Assembly (NCBI GenBank): GCA_949282265.1
Contig: CASDOZ010000020.1
Span: 1-61,471 of the forward strand
Reading direction: 5' to 3'
Length of the DNA stretch: 61,471 bases
Origin: an uncultured Bacteroidales bacterium
GTDB taxonomy: Bacteria; Bacteroidota; Bacteroidia; Bacteroidales; Paludibacteraceae
Shown here: piece after piece, positions 17,951 to 26,448 of the stretch
Position numbering within the stretch: the stretch's first letter is position 1
Layout of the letters: each line of letters begins with the position of its first letter
Program-made: the position numbers and the translations under genes
The notes under the pieces: model-generated
Database searches by the model: none
What the model was told of the DNA's origin: nothing
What the model saw: only the letters and a program-made list of their open reading frames with translations

Positions 17951-18724
17951 CTATTTTCCGGTTGCTATTAAGTTTGTTAATTCTACAAATTGCCGTACAC
18001 CGAGTTGCTCGGGTCGCAAATTGAAGATTTCATGCGCCAAAAGCTCCGTATTGTTATCTACAAGTGCCCTCAGCGAATTACGCATGGTCTTGCGCCGTTG
18101 GTTGAAGGCTGTTTTCACTACTGTCCTGAATAATTTCTCGTCACAATCAAGCTGGCGGACATCATTGCGGGTCAAGCGAATAACAGCCGACTTGACCTTG
18201 GGCGGAGGGTCAAAGACGTGCTCATGAACCGTAAAAAGATATTCTATATTATAATAGGCTTGCAAAAAGACGCTCAAAATACCATACGTCTTGTTTCCCG
18301 GCGGTGCAGCGATGCGTTCTGCCACCTCTTTCTGAATCATGCCGGACAAACAAGGAATCCGGTCTTTGTTGTCCAGAACCTTGAAAAATATCTGGCTGGA
18401 AATATTATAGGGGAAATTGCCAATTATGCAGAATTTACCGGGATATAACGCCTGCAAATCCATTTTCAGGAAATCGGCTTCTATCAGATGGAGTGTCGGG
18501 TAAAGTTGGCGCAGATAGGCCACCGATTCGCGATCCAATTCCACACAAGTAAGGTCGATTTGCGGATTCTGGAGCAGATATTGCGTAAGCACACCCGTTC
18601 CCGGCCCGATTTCAAGCACGGGCATCCGCCCGTCGAAAACCAGACTTCCAGCAATACGCTGGGCCACATCCAAATCTTTCAGGAAATGCTGGCCCAGAAA
18701 CTTCTTGGCTCTTACTTGCATCAT
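17951..18724 (-). CDS. rsmA: 16S rRNA (adenine1518-N6/adenine1519-N6)-dimethyltransferase
   Basis: RsmA (KsgA) dimethylates two adjacent adenines near the 3' end of 16S rRNA. The 257-residue protein has KKFLGQHFL at the N-terminus, SAM motif I LEIGPGTGVLTQ, GNFPYNISSQIF (the NxPY-type catalytic motif) and the basic FNQRRKTMRNSL in the C-terminal domain. Two consecutive methionines make the start 18724 or 18721. Its loss gives kasugamycin resistance in other bacteria. It heads an operon with corA. Confidence 0.95.
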   Translation of the reverse strand: MMQVRAKKFLGQHFLKDLDVAQRIAGSLVFDGRMPVLEIGPGTGVLTQYLLQNPQIDLTCVELDRESVAYLRQLYPTLHLIEADFLKMDLQALYPGKFCIIGNFPYNISSQIFFKVLDNKDRIPCLSGMIQKEVAERIAAPPGNKTYGILSVFLQAYYNIEYLFTVHEHVFDPPPKVKSAVIRLTRNDVRQLDCDEKLFRTVVKTAFNQRRKTMRNSLRALVDNNTELLAHEIFNLRPEQLGVRQFVELTNLIATGK

Positions 18725-18791
18725 GTTGGTGGTAATCGTCCGGCATTGTTTGTTGTTTTAGATAACTAAAAAACTGCGACACGGCTGCTTC

Positions 18792-18799
18792 CAAAGATA
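18792..18799 (-). promoter_or_regulatory. -7 box for rsmA-corA
   Basis: The minus strand reads TATCTTTG, 68 nt before the rsmA start. It is arranged divergently with the GtrA-gene box at 18837. Confidence 0.5.
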
Positions 18800-18836
18800 A
18801 AATGTCCGATAGAAAAATTACAAAAAAAAAAAACCG

Positions 18837-18844
18837 TATCTTTG
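18837..18844 (+). promoter_or_regulatory. -7 box for the GtrA-flippase-like operon
   Basis: TATCTTTG followed by CAGC lies 59 nt before the ATG at 18903, right after an A-rich tract. Confidence 0.55.
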
Positions 18845-18902
18845 CAGCAATACTTTTTTTACGGCCACAAAAGTATTTATAAAAGTTGAAGAAAGCAAAC
18901 CT

Positions 18903-19388
18903 ATGAGGAAGTTTTTTGAATCGACTGCCCGTATTATCACCAACATAATCGATTTTTTCTACCCTTTATGCAGGAAATGGTGCTCACCGCAATTTTTCCG
19001 TTACGGCGTATGCGGGGCCGGCAACATGGTATTGGATTGGGTATTGTATTTCATCGTTTATAACTTCATCCTGCAACACCGCATGTTGCATTTGGGTTTC
19101 GTGACGCTCAGTTCACACATTGCCACTTTGTGCGTCGTTTTCCCAATAACCTTGCTTACAGGTTTCTACCTGTCCAAATACGTTACATTCACCAATTCCA
19201 ACCTGCGCGGCAAAGTACAATTGATACGCTACATCGCTATCGTCCTTATCAACTTGCTTGTCAATTACGCCGGACTGAAACTGTTTGTGGACGTCTGCGG
19301 CATTTATCCGACACCGTCCAAAATGCTGATAACCGTCATAACGGTTACTTTCAGCTATTTTGCACAAAAATATTTCACTTTCAAATGA
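18903..19388 (+). CDS. GtrA-like membrane protein
   Basis: This 161-residue protein has four predicted membrane helices and the GtrA family pattern (FFRYGVCGAGNMVLDWVLYF, GFYLSKYVTF, QKYFTFK at the C-terminus). GtrA-like proteins are thought to move polyprenyl-linked sugars across the inner membrane for cell-surface glycan modification. Its stop overlaps the start of the next gene in an ATGA junction, so the two membrane proteins are coupled. Confidence 0.88.
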   Translation: MRKFFESTARIITNIIDFFYPLCRKWCSPQFFRYGVCGAGNMVLDWVLYFIVYNFILQHRMLHLGFVTLSSHIATLCVVFPITLLTGFYLSKYVTFTNSNLRGKVQLIRYIAIVLINLLVNYAGLKLFVDVCGIYPTPSKMLITVITVTFSYFAQKYFTFK

Positions 19389-20332
19389 CCAGACCTTCCC
19401 GAACGCAAGTTGTAAAAGCCATCCAATACGTATGCGCCTTGGCGGCTTACGCGTTTTTGGCATACAAACTAATCCGGTTCGAGGGCTATGCGGAGCTGGC
19501 TGCCTATTTCCGGTCCATTCCGCTCCCTGATTATGGCTGGCTATTGGCCATGTTGGCTTTGCTGGTGGTGAATATCGGTATAGAAGCGGCCAAATGGCGC
19601 CATATTGTGTCGCCCATAAGCAAACTTTCATTCGCGGAATCACTCAAAAGCGTGTTGGCGGGTTGGGTTGCCGCTTTTGTTACACCCAACCGCATAGGTG
19701 AAATTCCAGGACGCTCATTGTTTGTTTACCAACAAAACGACAAATGTGTAAAATCCATCGTGTTCGGTTGGATTGGCTCGTTTGCCTCAATATGGGTCAC
19801 CATTTTATGCGGCTTGCCTGCTTGTATCGGCTTGTTGCAGCAGCAGCAAATTTTCAGGAATCCCGCCACATATCCTGTTTGCTGCCTTATAATCCTGATT
19901 TTGTTATGTTTATTTATTTTCCGGCTGCCCAAAACCGCCGCATGGCTTGGCCGACGATGCAAATGGCGAAAATCCGTGCAAGACATTCTGGCCGCCGTCA
20001 GCCAACTGCACACCGGTTATATCTGGAAAATCTGCGGGCTGTCCTTTTTGCGATACGCCGTTTTTTGCACGCAATTCTGGATTATGCTCCAATTTTTCGG
20101 CATCAGCCTGTCAACTTTTGAAGCGGCCATTGCCATTCCTGTCTATTACTTGTTCGTGACTTTCACACCATCCATCGGATTGTCTGAACCGGTCATACGC
20201 GGTTCGTGGGCGATTGTTGCACTGCAAGCCTTCACCACCAACACGGCAGGAACAGCTTTTGCCGCTGTCGCCGTATGGCTAATCAACCAAGTGTTACCCA
20301 TGCTGGCAGGCTGCCTAATGCGGAAAGGATGA
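19385..20332 (+). CDS. Lysylphosphatidylglycerol synthase TM-domain-like (UPF0104) membrane protein
   Basis: This 315-residue protein has about eight hydrophobic segments and the UPF0104/LPG-synthase flippase-domain pattern: VNIGIEAAKWRHIV, VTPNRIGEIPGR and FTPSIGLSEPVIRGS. It lacks the cytoplasmic synthase domain of MprF, so a lipid-flipping or transport role is more likely than aminoacylation. The frame is open to 19130, but the ATG at 19385 overlapping the GtrA stop is clearly the start. Cotranscription with gtrA suggests a shared role with lipid-linked sugars (inference). Confidence 0.82.
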   Translation: MTRPSRTQVVKAIQYVCALAAYAFLAYKLIRFEGYAELAAYFRSIPLPDYGWLLAMLALLVVNIGIEAAKWRHIVSPISKLSFAESLKSVLAGWVAAFVTPNRIGEIPGRSLFVYQQNDKCVKSIVFGWIGSFASIWVTILCGLPACIGLLQQQQIFRNPATYPVCCLIILILLCLFIFRLPKTAAWLGRRCKWRKSVQDILAAVSQLHTGYIWKICGLSFLRYAVFCTQFWIMLQFFGISLSTFEAAIAIPVYYLFVTFTPSIGLSEPVIRGSWAIVALQAFTTNTAGTAFAAVAVWLINQVLPMLAGCLMRKG

Positions 20333-20345
20333 ACCGAGGCTATGC

Positions 20346-21167
20346 CTATTTTTCCTCCGCCAAAAATTTCCCTATCGTGTAATTGGCTTTCTGGATTTCT
20401 TTTTCCAAACGGGCAATATCACGCATAACGATGGCAAAATGGTAAGTCTCGCCCAAAGCTTTTTTCTCGCTGTCCATCAAATAGTAAACGTAGCTTTTCC
20501 CGCCCAGCAGGCTTACTTTTATCCGGTCTTGCTGATGTGTGGAAATGAAATTGAGCAGGCTCAAAGCAGCCTCGTCTTTTAATGAAAGCATTTGCCACGT
20601 AAGGCCGCCATCGGCGAACGAATGGTTTGCCACATTGTCAAGCGGCACTTCCTCGCTGTGCACGGTTTCCTCGCCGGAGGCCAGTTCCACACGCGTGTAT
20701 TTTATCGCACCGGCACCGCAATAAGTGCTTTTCAGCGTTATTTCGGCTTTTTCCGATACAGTCGCCTGCAAATAACAACGTTCCGCGTTGCTTTCCGTAC
20801 GCAACAATTTGTAAACATAATTTCCGACATCCTGATAACGTTCATCCTTGTCCAAACGGAAATTCTTTTTCAGTTTTTCCGCTTCAGCTTGTTTCAGTAC
20901 GAGCATACTGTCGCAATAAGCCAACATACGTTTGCTTTCCATGTAATCTATGCTGTCTGCCAAGTATTTGGCCACGCGGCGCATCGGTACCTGGCGCGGA
21001 TAAAGCACATGCACGCTGTCCAACTCCATACGGGCATTATTCAGTTGGTTCATGGATATCAAACGACGCGCTTCACTTATACGTAAAGCCGCTTTTTCCT
21101 CATCTGTGAGTCGGGAGCCACATGCAGCCAACATTATGCCCAAACCCAATAACAAAAATTTTTTCAC
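20346..21167 (-). CDS. Putative lipoprotein, helical
   Basis: This 273-residue protein starts at a GTG (VKKFLLLGLGIMLAACGS), giving a lipoprotein signal with lipobox LAAC. The rest has coiled-coil-like helices (about residues 30-120) and a beta-rich middle, and it ends in another helical stretch. The frame extends to an ATG at 21251, but that lies upstream of a -7 box at 21197-21190, and the GTG directly precedes the signal peptide. Function is unknown; similar lipoproteins are common in Bacteroidales. It is divergent from uvrB. Confidence 0.75.
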   Translation of the reverse strand: MKKFLLLGLGIMLAACGSRLTDEEKAALRISEARRLISMNQLNNARMELDSVHVLYPRQVPMRRVAKYLADSIDYMESKRMLAYCDSMLVLKQAEAEKLKKNFRLDKDERYQDVGNYVYKLLRTESNAERCYLQATVSEKAEITLKSTYCGAGAIKYTRVELASGEETVHSEEVPLDNVANHSFADGGLTWQMLSLKDEAALSLLNFISTHQQDRIKVSLLGGKSYVYYLMDSEKKALGETYHFAIVMRDIARLEKEIQKANYTIGKFLAEEK

Positions 21168-21189
21168 ACTCTTACCATTTAGTTTGCCG

Positions 21190-21197
21190 CAAAAATA
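21190..21197 (-). promoter_or_regulatory. -7 box for the lipoprotein gene
   Basis: The minus strand reads TATTTTTG, 23 nt before the GTG start. It rules out the ATG at 21251. Confidence 0.55.
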
Positions 21198-21210
21198 CAA
21201 TAAAAAATCG

Positions 21211-21218
21211 TTTCTTTG
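21211..21218 (+). promoter_or_regulatory. Variant -7 box for uvrB
   Basis: TTTCTTTG differs from TAnnTTTG only in position 2. It lies 27 nt before the TTG proposed as the uvrB start. The same TTnnTTTG variant occurs upstream of acpP, the beta-helix gene and the first bspA-like gene. Confidence 0.4.
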
Positions 21219-21244
21219 CAACTGGATTCTATTTCGCGGTTTTC

Positions 21245-23278
21245 TTGGCACATTTATTTAAACTGACATCCAAATTCAAGCCGACTGGCGACCAGCCGGA
21301 AGCCATCCGGCAACTGTCAGACGGTATCCAGCAAGGTGTTCCTTACCAAACCTTGCTGGGCGTTACCGGCTCCGGAAAGACATTTACGATTGCCAATGTC
21401 GTGCAGGAAATCCAGCGCCCGACACTCGTGTTGAGCCACAACAAAACCCTGGCCGCCCAATTATACACGGAATTCAAGAACTTTTTCCCTGACAACGCAG
21501 TCGAATATTTCGTATCATATTACGATTATTACCAGCCGGAGGCTTACCTGCCAAGCACGGATACCTACATCGAAAAAGATTTGTCCATCAACTCAGAAAT
21601 CGAAAAGCTGCGCCTTGCGGCCACATCCGCCTTGCTGTCTGGACGACGCGACGTGCTGATTGTTTCGTCCGTTTCATGCCTGTACGGCATTGGCAATCCA
21701 GATGATTTCACCAGCAACATGATTGAAATCCAATGCGGCAAGAAACTGGTGCGCAACGACTTCTTGCGCATGTTGGTTGACAGTTTGTACACGCGCAACG
21801 AAATCGAGTTGAACCGCGGCAACTTCCGCGTGAAAGGCGACACGGTGGACATCTTCCTGGCATACGCCGACTATGTGCTCCGCGTGGTATTCTGGGGTGA
21901 TGAAGTGGATGAAATCATGAGCATAGAGCCGGCCAACGGCCATATTTTAGATAATTTCGACTCATTCAATATTTATCCAGCCAGCATTTTCGTAACCACC
22001 AAGGAACGTATCCGGAAAGCCGTTGAGGAAATCCGCCGTGATTTGGCGTTGCAAGTTAAGTTTTTTGAAGACCAAGGGCGCATGTACGAGGCCAAACGCA
22101 TCAACGAACGGGTCCGTTACGATTTGGAAATGATCCAGGAACTGGGCTACTGTTCCGGCATAGAAAACTATTCGCGCTATTTTGACGGGCGTCCGCCGGG
22201 TAGCCGGCCATTCTGCCTGCTCGACTATTTCCCGAAAGATTTCGTCCTGGTCATTGACGAAAGCCACGTAACCGTGCCGCAGATACACGCCATGTACGGC
22301 GGGGATGCCGCCCGCAAAAAAAACCTAGTGGAATACGGTTTCCGGCTGCCGGCTGCCAAAGACAACCGCCCTTTAAAATTTGAGGAATTTGAGGCCCTTG
22401 TCCCGCAGACTATTTATGTGAGCGCCACTCCCGGTGAGTACGAATTGGAAAAATCACAAGGCATAGTCATCGACCAACTGATAAGGCCGACCGGCCTGCT
22501 TGACCCGGTTATTGATGTACGCCCGAGCCTGAATCAGATTGACGACCTGCTCGAAGAAATTACCGTCCGCGCGGAAAAAGACGAGCGCGTTTTGGTAACG
22601 ACATTGACCAAACGCATGGCCGAGGAATTGACTGCTTACCTGCTAAAAATGGGCGTGCGGTGCACGTACATACACTCCGATGTGGATACGCTGGAACGTG
22701 TGCAGATTATGGACGACCTGCGGCGCGGCTTGTATGATGTCTTGGTGGGCGTGAACCTGCTGCGCGAAGGTCTGGATTTGCCGGAAGTCAGCCTGGTTGC
22801 CATTCTGGATGCCGACAAAGAGGGATTCCTGCGCAACCACCGCTCACTGACGCAAACGGCAGGAAGAGCCGCACGCCATCTGGATGGACGGGTCATCATG
22901 TATGCCGACAAGATCACCGAAAGTATGCGCATAACCATAGACGAGACCAACCGCCGCCGCGAAAAACAAATGGCCTACAACGAAGCGCACGGCATCACGC
23001 CGCAAGCCATCCGCAAGGGTTTTGCCAATTCGTTAAGCACAGCACCGGCAACGAATCAGCAGCCGACTGCTTATATCCCGCCCGAACATCCTTCCATTGC
23101 TGCCGACCCCGTTGTGCAATACATGAGCAAACCCGCCCTGGAAAAAGCCATTGCACACACACGCAAGCTAATGCTCGATGCCGCCAAAGAACTGGACTTC
23201 CTGGCTGCCGCCCAATACCGCGACGAACTGATGAAACTGGAAGAGAAACTGAGTGAGGGCGGAGAAAAAATGGAATGA
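21245..23278 (+). CDS. uvrB: UvrABC excinuclease subunit B
   Basis: UvrB verifies DNA damage and recruits UvrC. The 677-residue protein has the family start [17 protein letters not shown], Walker A GVTGSGKT, the beta-hairpin region [10 protein letters not shown], helicase motifs [15 protein letters not shown] and QTAGRAARH, and the C-terminal UVR coiled coil. No ATG lies near the conserved N-terminus: the first upstream ATG (21122) is inside the divergent lipoprotein gene and before the promoter. The TTG at 21245 gives the right length and is proposed as the start. Confidence 0.93.
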   Translation: MAHLFKLTSKFKPTGDQPEAIRQLSDGIQQGVPYQTLLGVTGSGKTFTIANVVQEIQRPTLVLSHNKTLAAQLYTEFKNFFPDNAVEYFVSYYDYYQPEAYLPSTDTYIEKDLSINSEIEKLRLAATSALLSGRRDVLIVSSVSCLYGIGNPDDFTSNMIEIQCGKKLVRNDFLRMLVDSLYTRNEIELNRGNFRVKGDTVDIFLAYADYVLRVVFWGDEVDEIMSIEPANGHILDNFDSFNIYPASIFVTTKERIRKAVEEIRRDLALQVKFFEDQGRMYEAKRINERVRYDLEMIQELGYCSGIENYSRYFDGRPPGSRPFCLLDYFPKDFVLVIDESHVTVPQIHAMYGGDAARKKNLVEYGFRLPAAKDNRPLKFEEFEALVPQTIYVSATPGEYELEKSQGIVIDQLIRPTGLLDPVIDVRPSLNQIDDLLEEITVRAEKDERVLVTTLTKRMAEELTAYLLKMGVRCTYIHSDVDTLERVQIMDDLRRGLYDVLVGVNLLREGLDLPEVSLVAILDADKEGFLRNHRSLTQTAGRAARHLDGRVIMYADKITESMRITIDETNRRREKQMAYNEAHGITPQAIRKGFANSLSTAPATNQQPTAYIPPEHPSIAADPVVQYMSKPALEKAIAHTRKLMLDAAKELDFLAAAQYRDELMKLEEKLSEGGEKME

Positions 23279-23560
23279 GCAATATTTTTTTGTATGCCTA
23301 AATCATTCCATTAGTCATCATTAAAAGATTTTTACAAAAACATTTAATTAAAAACAACGATTGCCTATTTAAAAACTTATAAGTATCTTTGCCGCAAAGA
23401 AGTGCTACAATATATTTTACTTAACAATAAGAGGTTTTTAGTAAGAGATTTTACACTTGTGGTTAGAGTGGAATAATTGTGTTTAATTAAAAAATTAACA
23501 ATTGCCTATGGAATAAATCTGCCTTTTTAGGCGCATCTTGAAAACATATTGGAAAAGCGT
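23279..23560. other. Intergenic region with a second promoter and repeated AT-rich segment
   Basis: A -33/-7 pair, TTG at 23361-23363 and TATCTTTG at 23384-23391 with a 20-bp spacer, directs rightward transcription into a stretch with no open frame. A segment with the motif ATTGCCTAT occurs at about 23359 and again at about 23501, both preceded by TTTAATTAAAAA, forming an imperfect direct repeat. Its inverted form (TAGGCAATTAAT) occurs near 23791. What this transcript does is not apparent. Confidence 0.45.
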
Positions 23561-23568
23561 TAGCTTTG
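23538..23568 (+). promoter_or_regulatory. -33/-7 promoter of the structured RNA
   Basis: TTG at 23538-23540 and TAGCTTTG at 23561-23568 are separated by 20 bp, the full Bacteroidetes promoter pattern. The expected transcript start falls at the first stem base pair of the RNA. Confidence 0.65.
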
Positions 23569-23571
23569 TTC

Positions 23572-23730
23572 TTGCTTATTGAAACTTAGGAACTTTCACG
23601 GCAGCCAAGAAGTAAAGTTTGAACGCTCACGCATTTTTGCGTGGGCTTTACTTTAATATATTTGGTTGCCACGGTATCCTAAGACCTCAATAAGCAAATA
23701 GATTCAGAGTTGAGTCCCACGCTTTTTTAT
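23572..23730 (+). ncRNA. Rod-like structured RNA candidate, 6S-like architecture
   Basis: The region 23572-23697 folds on itself almost end to end. Stems are TTGCTTATTGA/TCAATAAGCAA (11 bp), CTTAGGA/TCCTAAG (7 bp), GGCAGCCAA/TTGGTTGCC (9 bp, one G-U), AAGTAAAG/CTTTACTT (8 bp) and an apical hairpin around TCACGCA/TGCGTGG. An 8 x 6-nt internal loop separates the two outer stems from the third, and a one-sided 8-nt bulge lies above it. A full promoter sits immediately upstream. A short hairpin (GATTCA/TGAGTC, 23701-23716) is followed six bases later by T6 and could be the terminator. A long rod with an internal bubble is the shape of 6S RNA, but family membership is an inference. It could instead be the leader of the WG-repeat gene. 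Confidence 0.6.
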
Positions 23731-23823
23731 GCGCTTATTTTAATACGATAAAGGGACAGCGGATTAGCCCAAAACCGCAAAAAAAAAGAGTAGGCAATTA
23801 ATAACTCTGACTAATATAAAATT

Positions 23824-25533
23824 ATGAATACTACACATTTAAAAAATTTTTTGCTCTATATTTCAATAATTGGTTTCATGTGCTCATGTGGTTCTAAATC
23901 AGATATAAAAGGTTTATACACAGATGACTTGCGCTATTTGCCCGTCCAAATTGTTGACAATCACTATGAGGAAGATTATCCTTACGAAGAAGAATATTAT
24001 ACCTATGTCGACACAAAGACAGGAGAAGAAAAAGGACATTACGAATATGCAACATTATTCCGCGATGGTTGTGCTTTGGTTGCTGATACGGCAGGCTTAT
24101 TTTTCATTGACCATTCACATAAAAAAATATGTGGGCCTTACGTTGATGCTACCACTTTTAATGAAGGAATCGCATGGGTTACTTCCGAAGGGAAACCGCT
24201 TACGGCAATAAACAAAAAAGGAAAAGCCATATTTGAATTTCCCCAAGCAGAAAAAGCCTTCATTTTTAATGAGGGACTTTCTGTATTTATGAGTTCCGAA
24301 AACGGATTGTGGGGCGTAGTAGATAATAAAGGCAAAATTATAGCAGAACCTACATTTAATGAGACTTTTGGATTATATATCAATGGATTATTAGCAGTTC
24401 AATCCGTAAAATCGGATACGTGGGGATTTATTAACAGAAAGGGAGAATTGGTTATCCCTTTCCAATTCGATGAATTTGGCATAGATGGCGATGATTATTA
24501 TAATGAAGATTTCGCTATTAATGCAAATTTGTGGCAAGCATTTGCAGAAGGACGGATTCCTGTAGAAAAAGGAGGAAAATGGGGAGTTATAAATCTAAAA
24601 GGCAATTACATTATCAATCCTCAATTTGACTATATAAGGCTTGACGGCGACAACTACCTGTTCCGCAAAGATGACAAATATGGTTGGTGCGATAAAGATG
24701 GTAAATATATCATCAATCCTCAATACGATGGAGCATATCCATTTGATGGAGGCGATTTAGCCGGTATTTTCATCTACGACAGAGAACACAGATACGATGA
24801 AAAATTCGGATATATTAACAAAAAAGGAGAGACTGTTATCCCTGCACAATTCGATGAATTTGCCATGCCTTTCTGGACGAATGGTTTGGCTATAGCAGCA
24901 ATGGATGATGAGTTCGGATTAATCGACAACAAAGGGCATTGGGCTGTCAATCCTCAGTTTAAAGAAATTGTACCTTATGGAAACATGTATATAGTTGAAG
25001 ACAACTCATATAATTGGGGAGTAATTGATGCCAAAGGTAAATATATTGTCAATCCCAAATACAATAAAGTTTCACATGATGTTGAGGCGAACCTTTGGGG
25101 ATCACCAACTAATGTTTTGGCAATAAGCGATTATATGGATATAAATCCGATTGTTGACAGGCTTGTTACATTGGCAACAGACATGCAAACACTCAAAATA
25201 GGTGATCTTTGTGAAAGGTTTAGCCTAATCAGTTCTAATTTGCCCAAAAGCAAAAAAAAGCAACAACTATATTCCGATACAGACAGACACATGAGCATAA
25301 AATTGAGCACGACAACTGACCACATATGGCAAAAAGTATCGGACGGATGGTGGGGCTATAATTATGTTATGAAAGACGATGCCGTAATTAATAGTTATTA
25401 TATCGATGTAGAGTTCTACGGTAATGCAGCTAAACATATTAAGGAAATTACCAATGCCATTCAACAAAAACTACCTTCTGCCCAAATAGAGCAAAAACGC
25501 AAAGAAATAACGTTGCACATAACTACGAAATAA
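23824..25533 (+). CDS. WG-repeat lipoprotein
   Basis: This 569-residue protein has a lipoprotein-type signal (LLYISIIGFMCSCGS, lipidated at Cys20 or Cys22) and at least eight WG (KWG) repeats. Examples are LWGVVDNKGKIIAEPTF, TWGFINRKGELVIPFQF, KWGVINLKGNYIINPQF and FGYINKKGETVIPAQF. WG repeats form a beta-propeller-like scaffold; no catalytic residues are seen. The C-terminal 130 residues are a separate, unrecognised domain. No -7 box lies directly upstream, so expression may depend on read-through from the structured RNA. Codon use is more AT-rich than in the flanking uvrB and murF, and the next gene (Sel1 repeat) follows after 3 nt. Confidence 0.85.
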   Translation: MNTTHLKNFLLYISIIGFMCSCGSKSDIKGLYTDDLRYLPVQIVDNHYEEDYPYEEEYYTYVDTKTGEEKGHYEYATLFRDGCALVADTAGLFFIDHSHKKICGPYVDATTFNEGIAWVTSEGKPLTAINKKGKAIFEFPQAEKAFIFNEGLSVFMSSENGLWGVVDNKGKIIAEPTFNETFGLYINGLLAVQSVKSDTWGFINRKGELVIPFQFDEFGIDGDDYYNEDFAINANLWQAFAEGRIPVEKGGKWGVINLKGNYIINPQFDYIRLDGDNYLFRKDDKYGWCDKDGKYIINPQYDGAYPFDGGDLAGIFIYDREHRYDEKFGYINKKGETVIPAQFDEFAMPFWTNGLAIAAMDDEFGLIDNKGHWAVNPQFKEIVPYGNMYIVEDNSYNWGVIDAKGKYIVNPKYNKVSHDVEANLWGSPTNVLAISDYMDINPIVDRLVTLATDMQTLKIGDLCERFSLISSNLPKSKKKQQLYSDTDRHMSIKLSTTTDHIWQKVSDGWWGYNYVMKDDAVINSYYIDVEFYGNAAKHIKEITNAIQQKLPSAQIEQKRKEITLHITTK

Positions 25534-25536
25534 ATC

Positions 25537-26448
25537 ATGAGAAAAGTCATATTTAGTATTATTTTTATTTTGTCTGCTCACATTATGTGGGCAGACAATC
25601 TAACAAGAGGAAAAGAGTATTATGAATGGAGAAACTATTCCAATGCCATTCCATACCTTCAATCAGCTGCAAAAGAAGGCTATGGCGAGGCTTGCTATCT
25701 ACTCGGTAATATATATTTGTTAGGGCTTGGAGTGACCGAAAATTATGAGATTGCAATGCGTATGTATCAACGCGGGCTTGAATTTGGCTTTTTATCTGGA
25801 GATGCTGAAATTGGTTATATGTATAAAAATGGGCTCGGCGTTCAAAAAGATATACATAAAGCTGTTTCTTATTATCAGAAAAGTGCACGTAAAGGAATCG
25901 CGGATGGAAAACTACTTTTGGGCTATTGTTACTGGAATGGAGATGGGATAATTCAAAATAAAGATTCAGCTTTTATGTTTATACGTGAGGCTATTGATTC
26001 CGCGAACGAACTTACTTTCGATAGTAATTACGGATATCATATCCTGGGACAATGCTATGAATACGGTTATGGAACCCGTGTCAATATCCCTCAGGCAATA
26101 AATTGTTATAGTCAAGATTATATATATAATTATCGGAATGATTATAATGACATGCTTAGAGCAGTACTCCTTATGCATTATAATAAGATGAATAGCGTCG
26201 AAATAGATGATAGATCATATCTTTCAATTGCCATAGAACTCGGTTGTTCAGATCCTGAAGTTCTATATTTATCATATATTTGGCTTAAATGCAAAAATTG
26301 CGATGATTTGCGTGCCCTGCACTTCGCACTATATCAAAATATTATACAGAAGGTATTGGTACATCTGTTAATTACATCAAAGCCAAGGAATGTTCTGAGA
26401 TGGCTGATAAATGGTTTGCTGTTAATGAATCAACATATATCGATTTAG
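25537..26448 (+). CDS. Sel1-repeat protein, N-terminal part of a frameshifted gene
   Basis: This 303-residue frame has a signal peptide (MRKVIFSIIFILSAHIMWA) and Sel1/TPR-like repeats such as ACYLLGNIYLLGLGVTENYE, AEIGYMYKNGLGVQKD and LLGYCYWNGDGII. The repeat pattern is lost after about residue 265: the last 35 residues do not resemble the family. Meanwhile the other frame resumes with YYTEGIGTSVNYIKAKECSE, a clear Sel1 repeat, from 26340. The shift point lies between 26307 and 26345, where one base would restore a single protein of about 520 residues. It follows the WG-repeat gene by 3 nt, so the two are an operon. Confidence 0.75.
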   Translation: MRKVIFSIIFILSAHIMWADNLTRGKEYYEWRNYSNAIPYLQSAAKEGYGEACYLLGNIYLLGLGVTENYEIAMRMYQRGLEFGFLSGDAEIGYMYKNGLGVQKDIHKAVSYYQKSARKGIADGKLLLGYCYWNGDGIIQNKDSAFMFIREAIDSANELTFDSNYGYHILGQCYEYGYGTRVNIPQAINCYSQDYIYNYRNDYNDMLRAVLLMHYNKMNSVEIDDRSYLSIAIELGCSDPEVLYLSYIWLKCKNCDDLRALHFALYQNIIQKVLVHLLITSKPRNVLRWLINGLLLMNQHISI

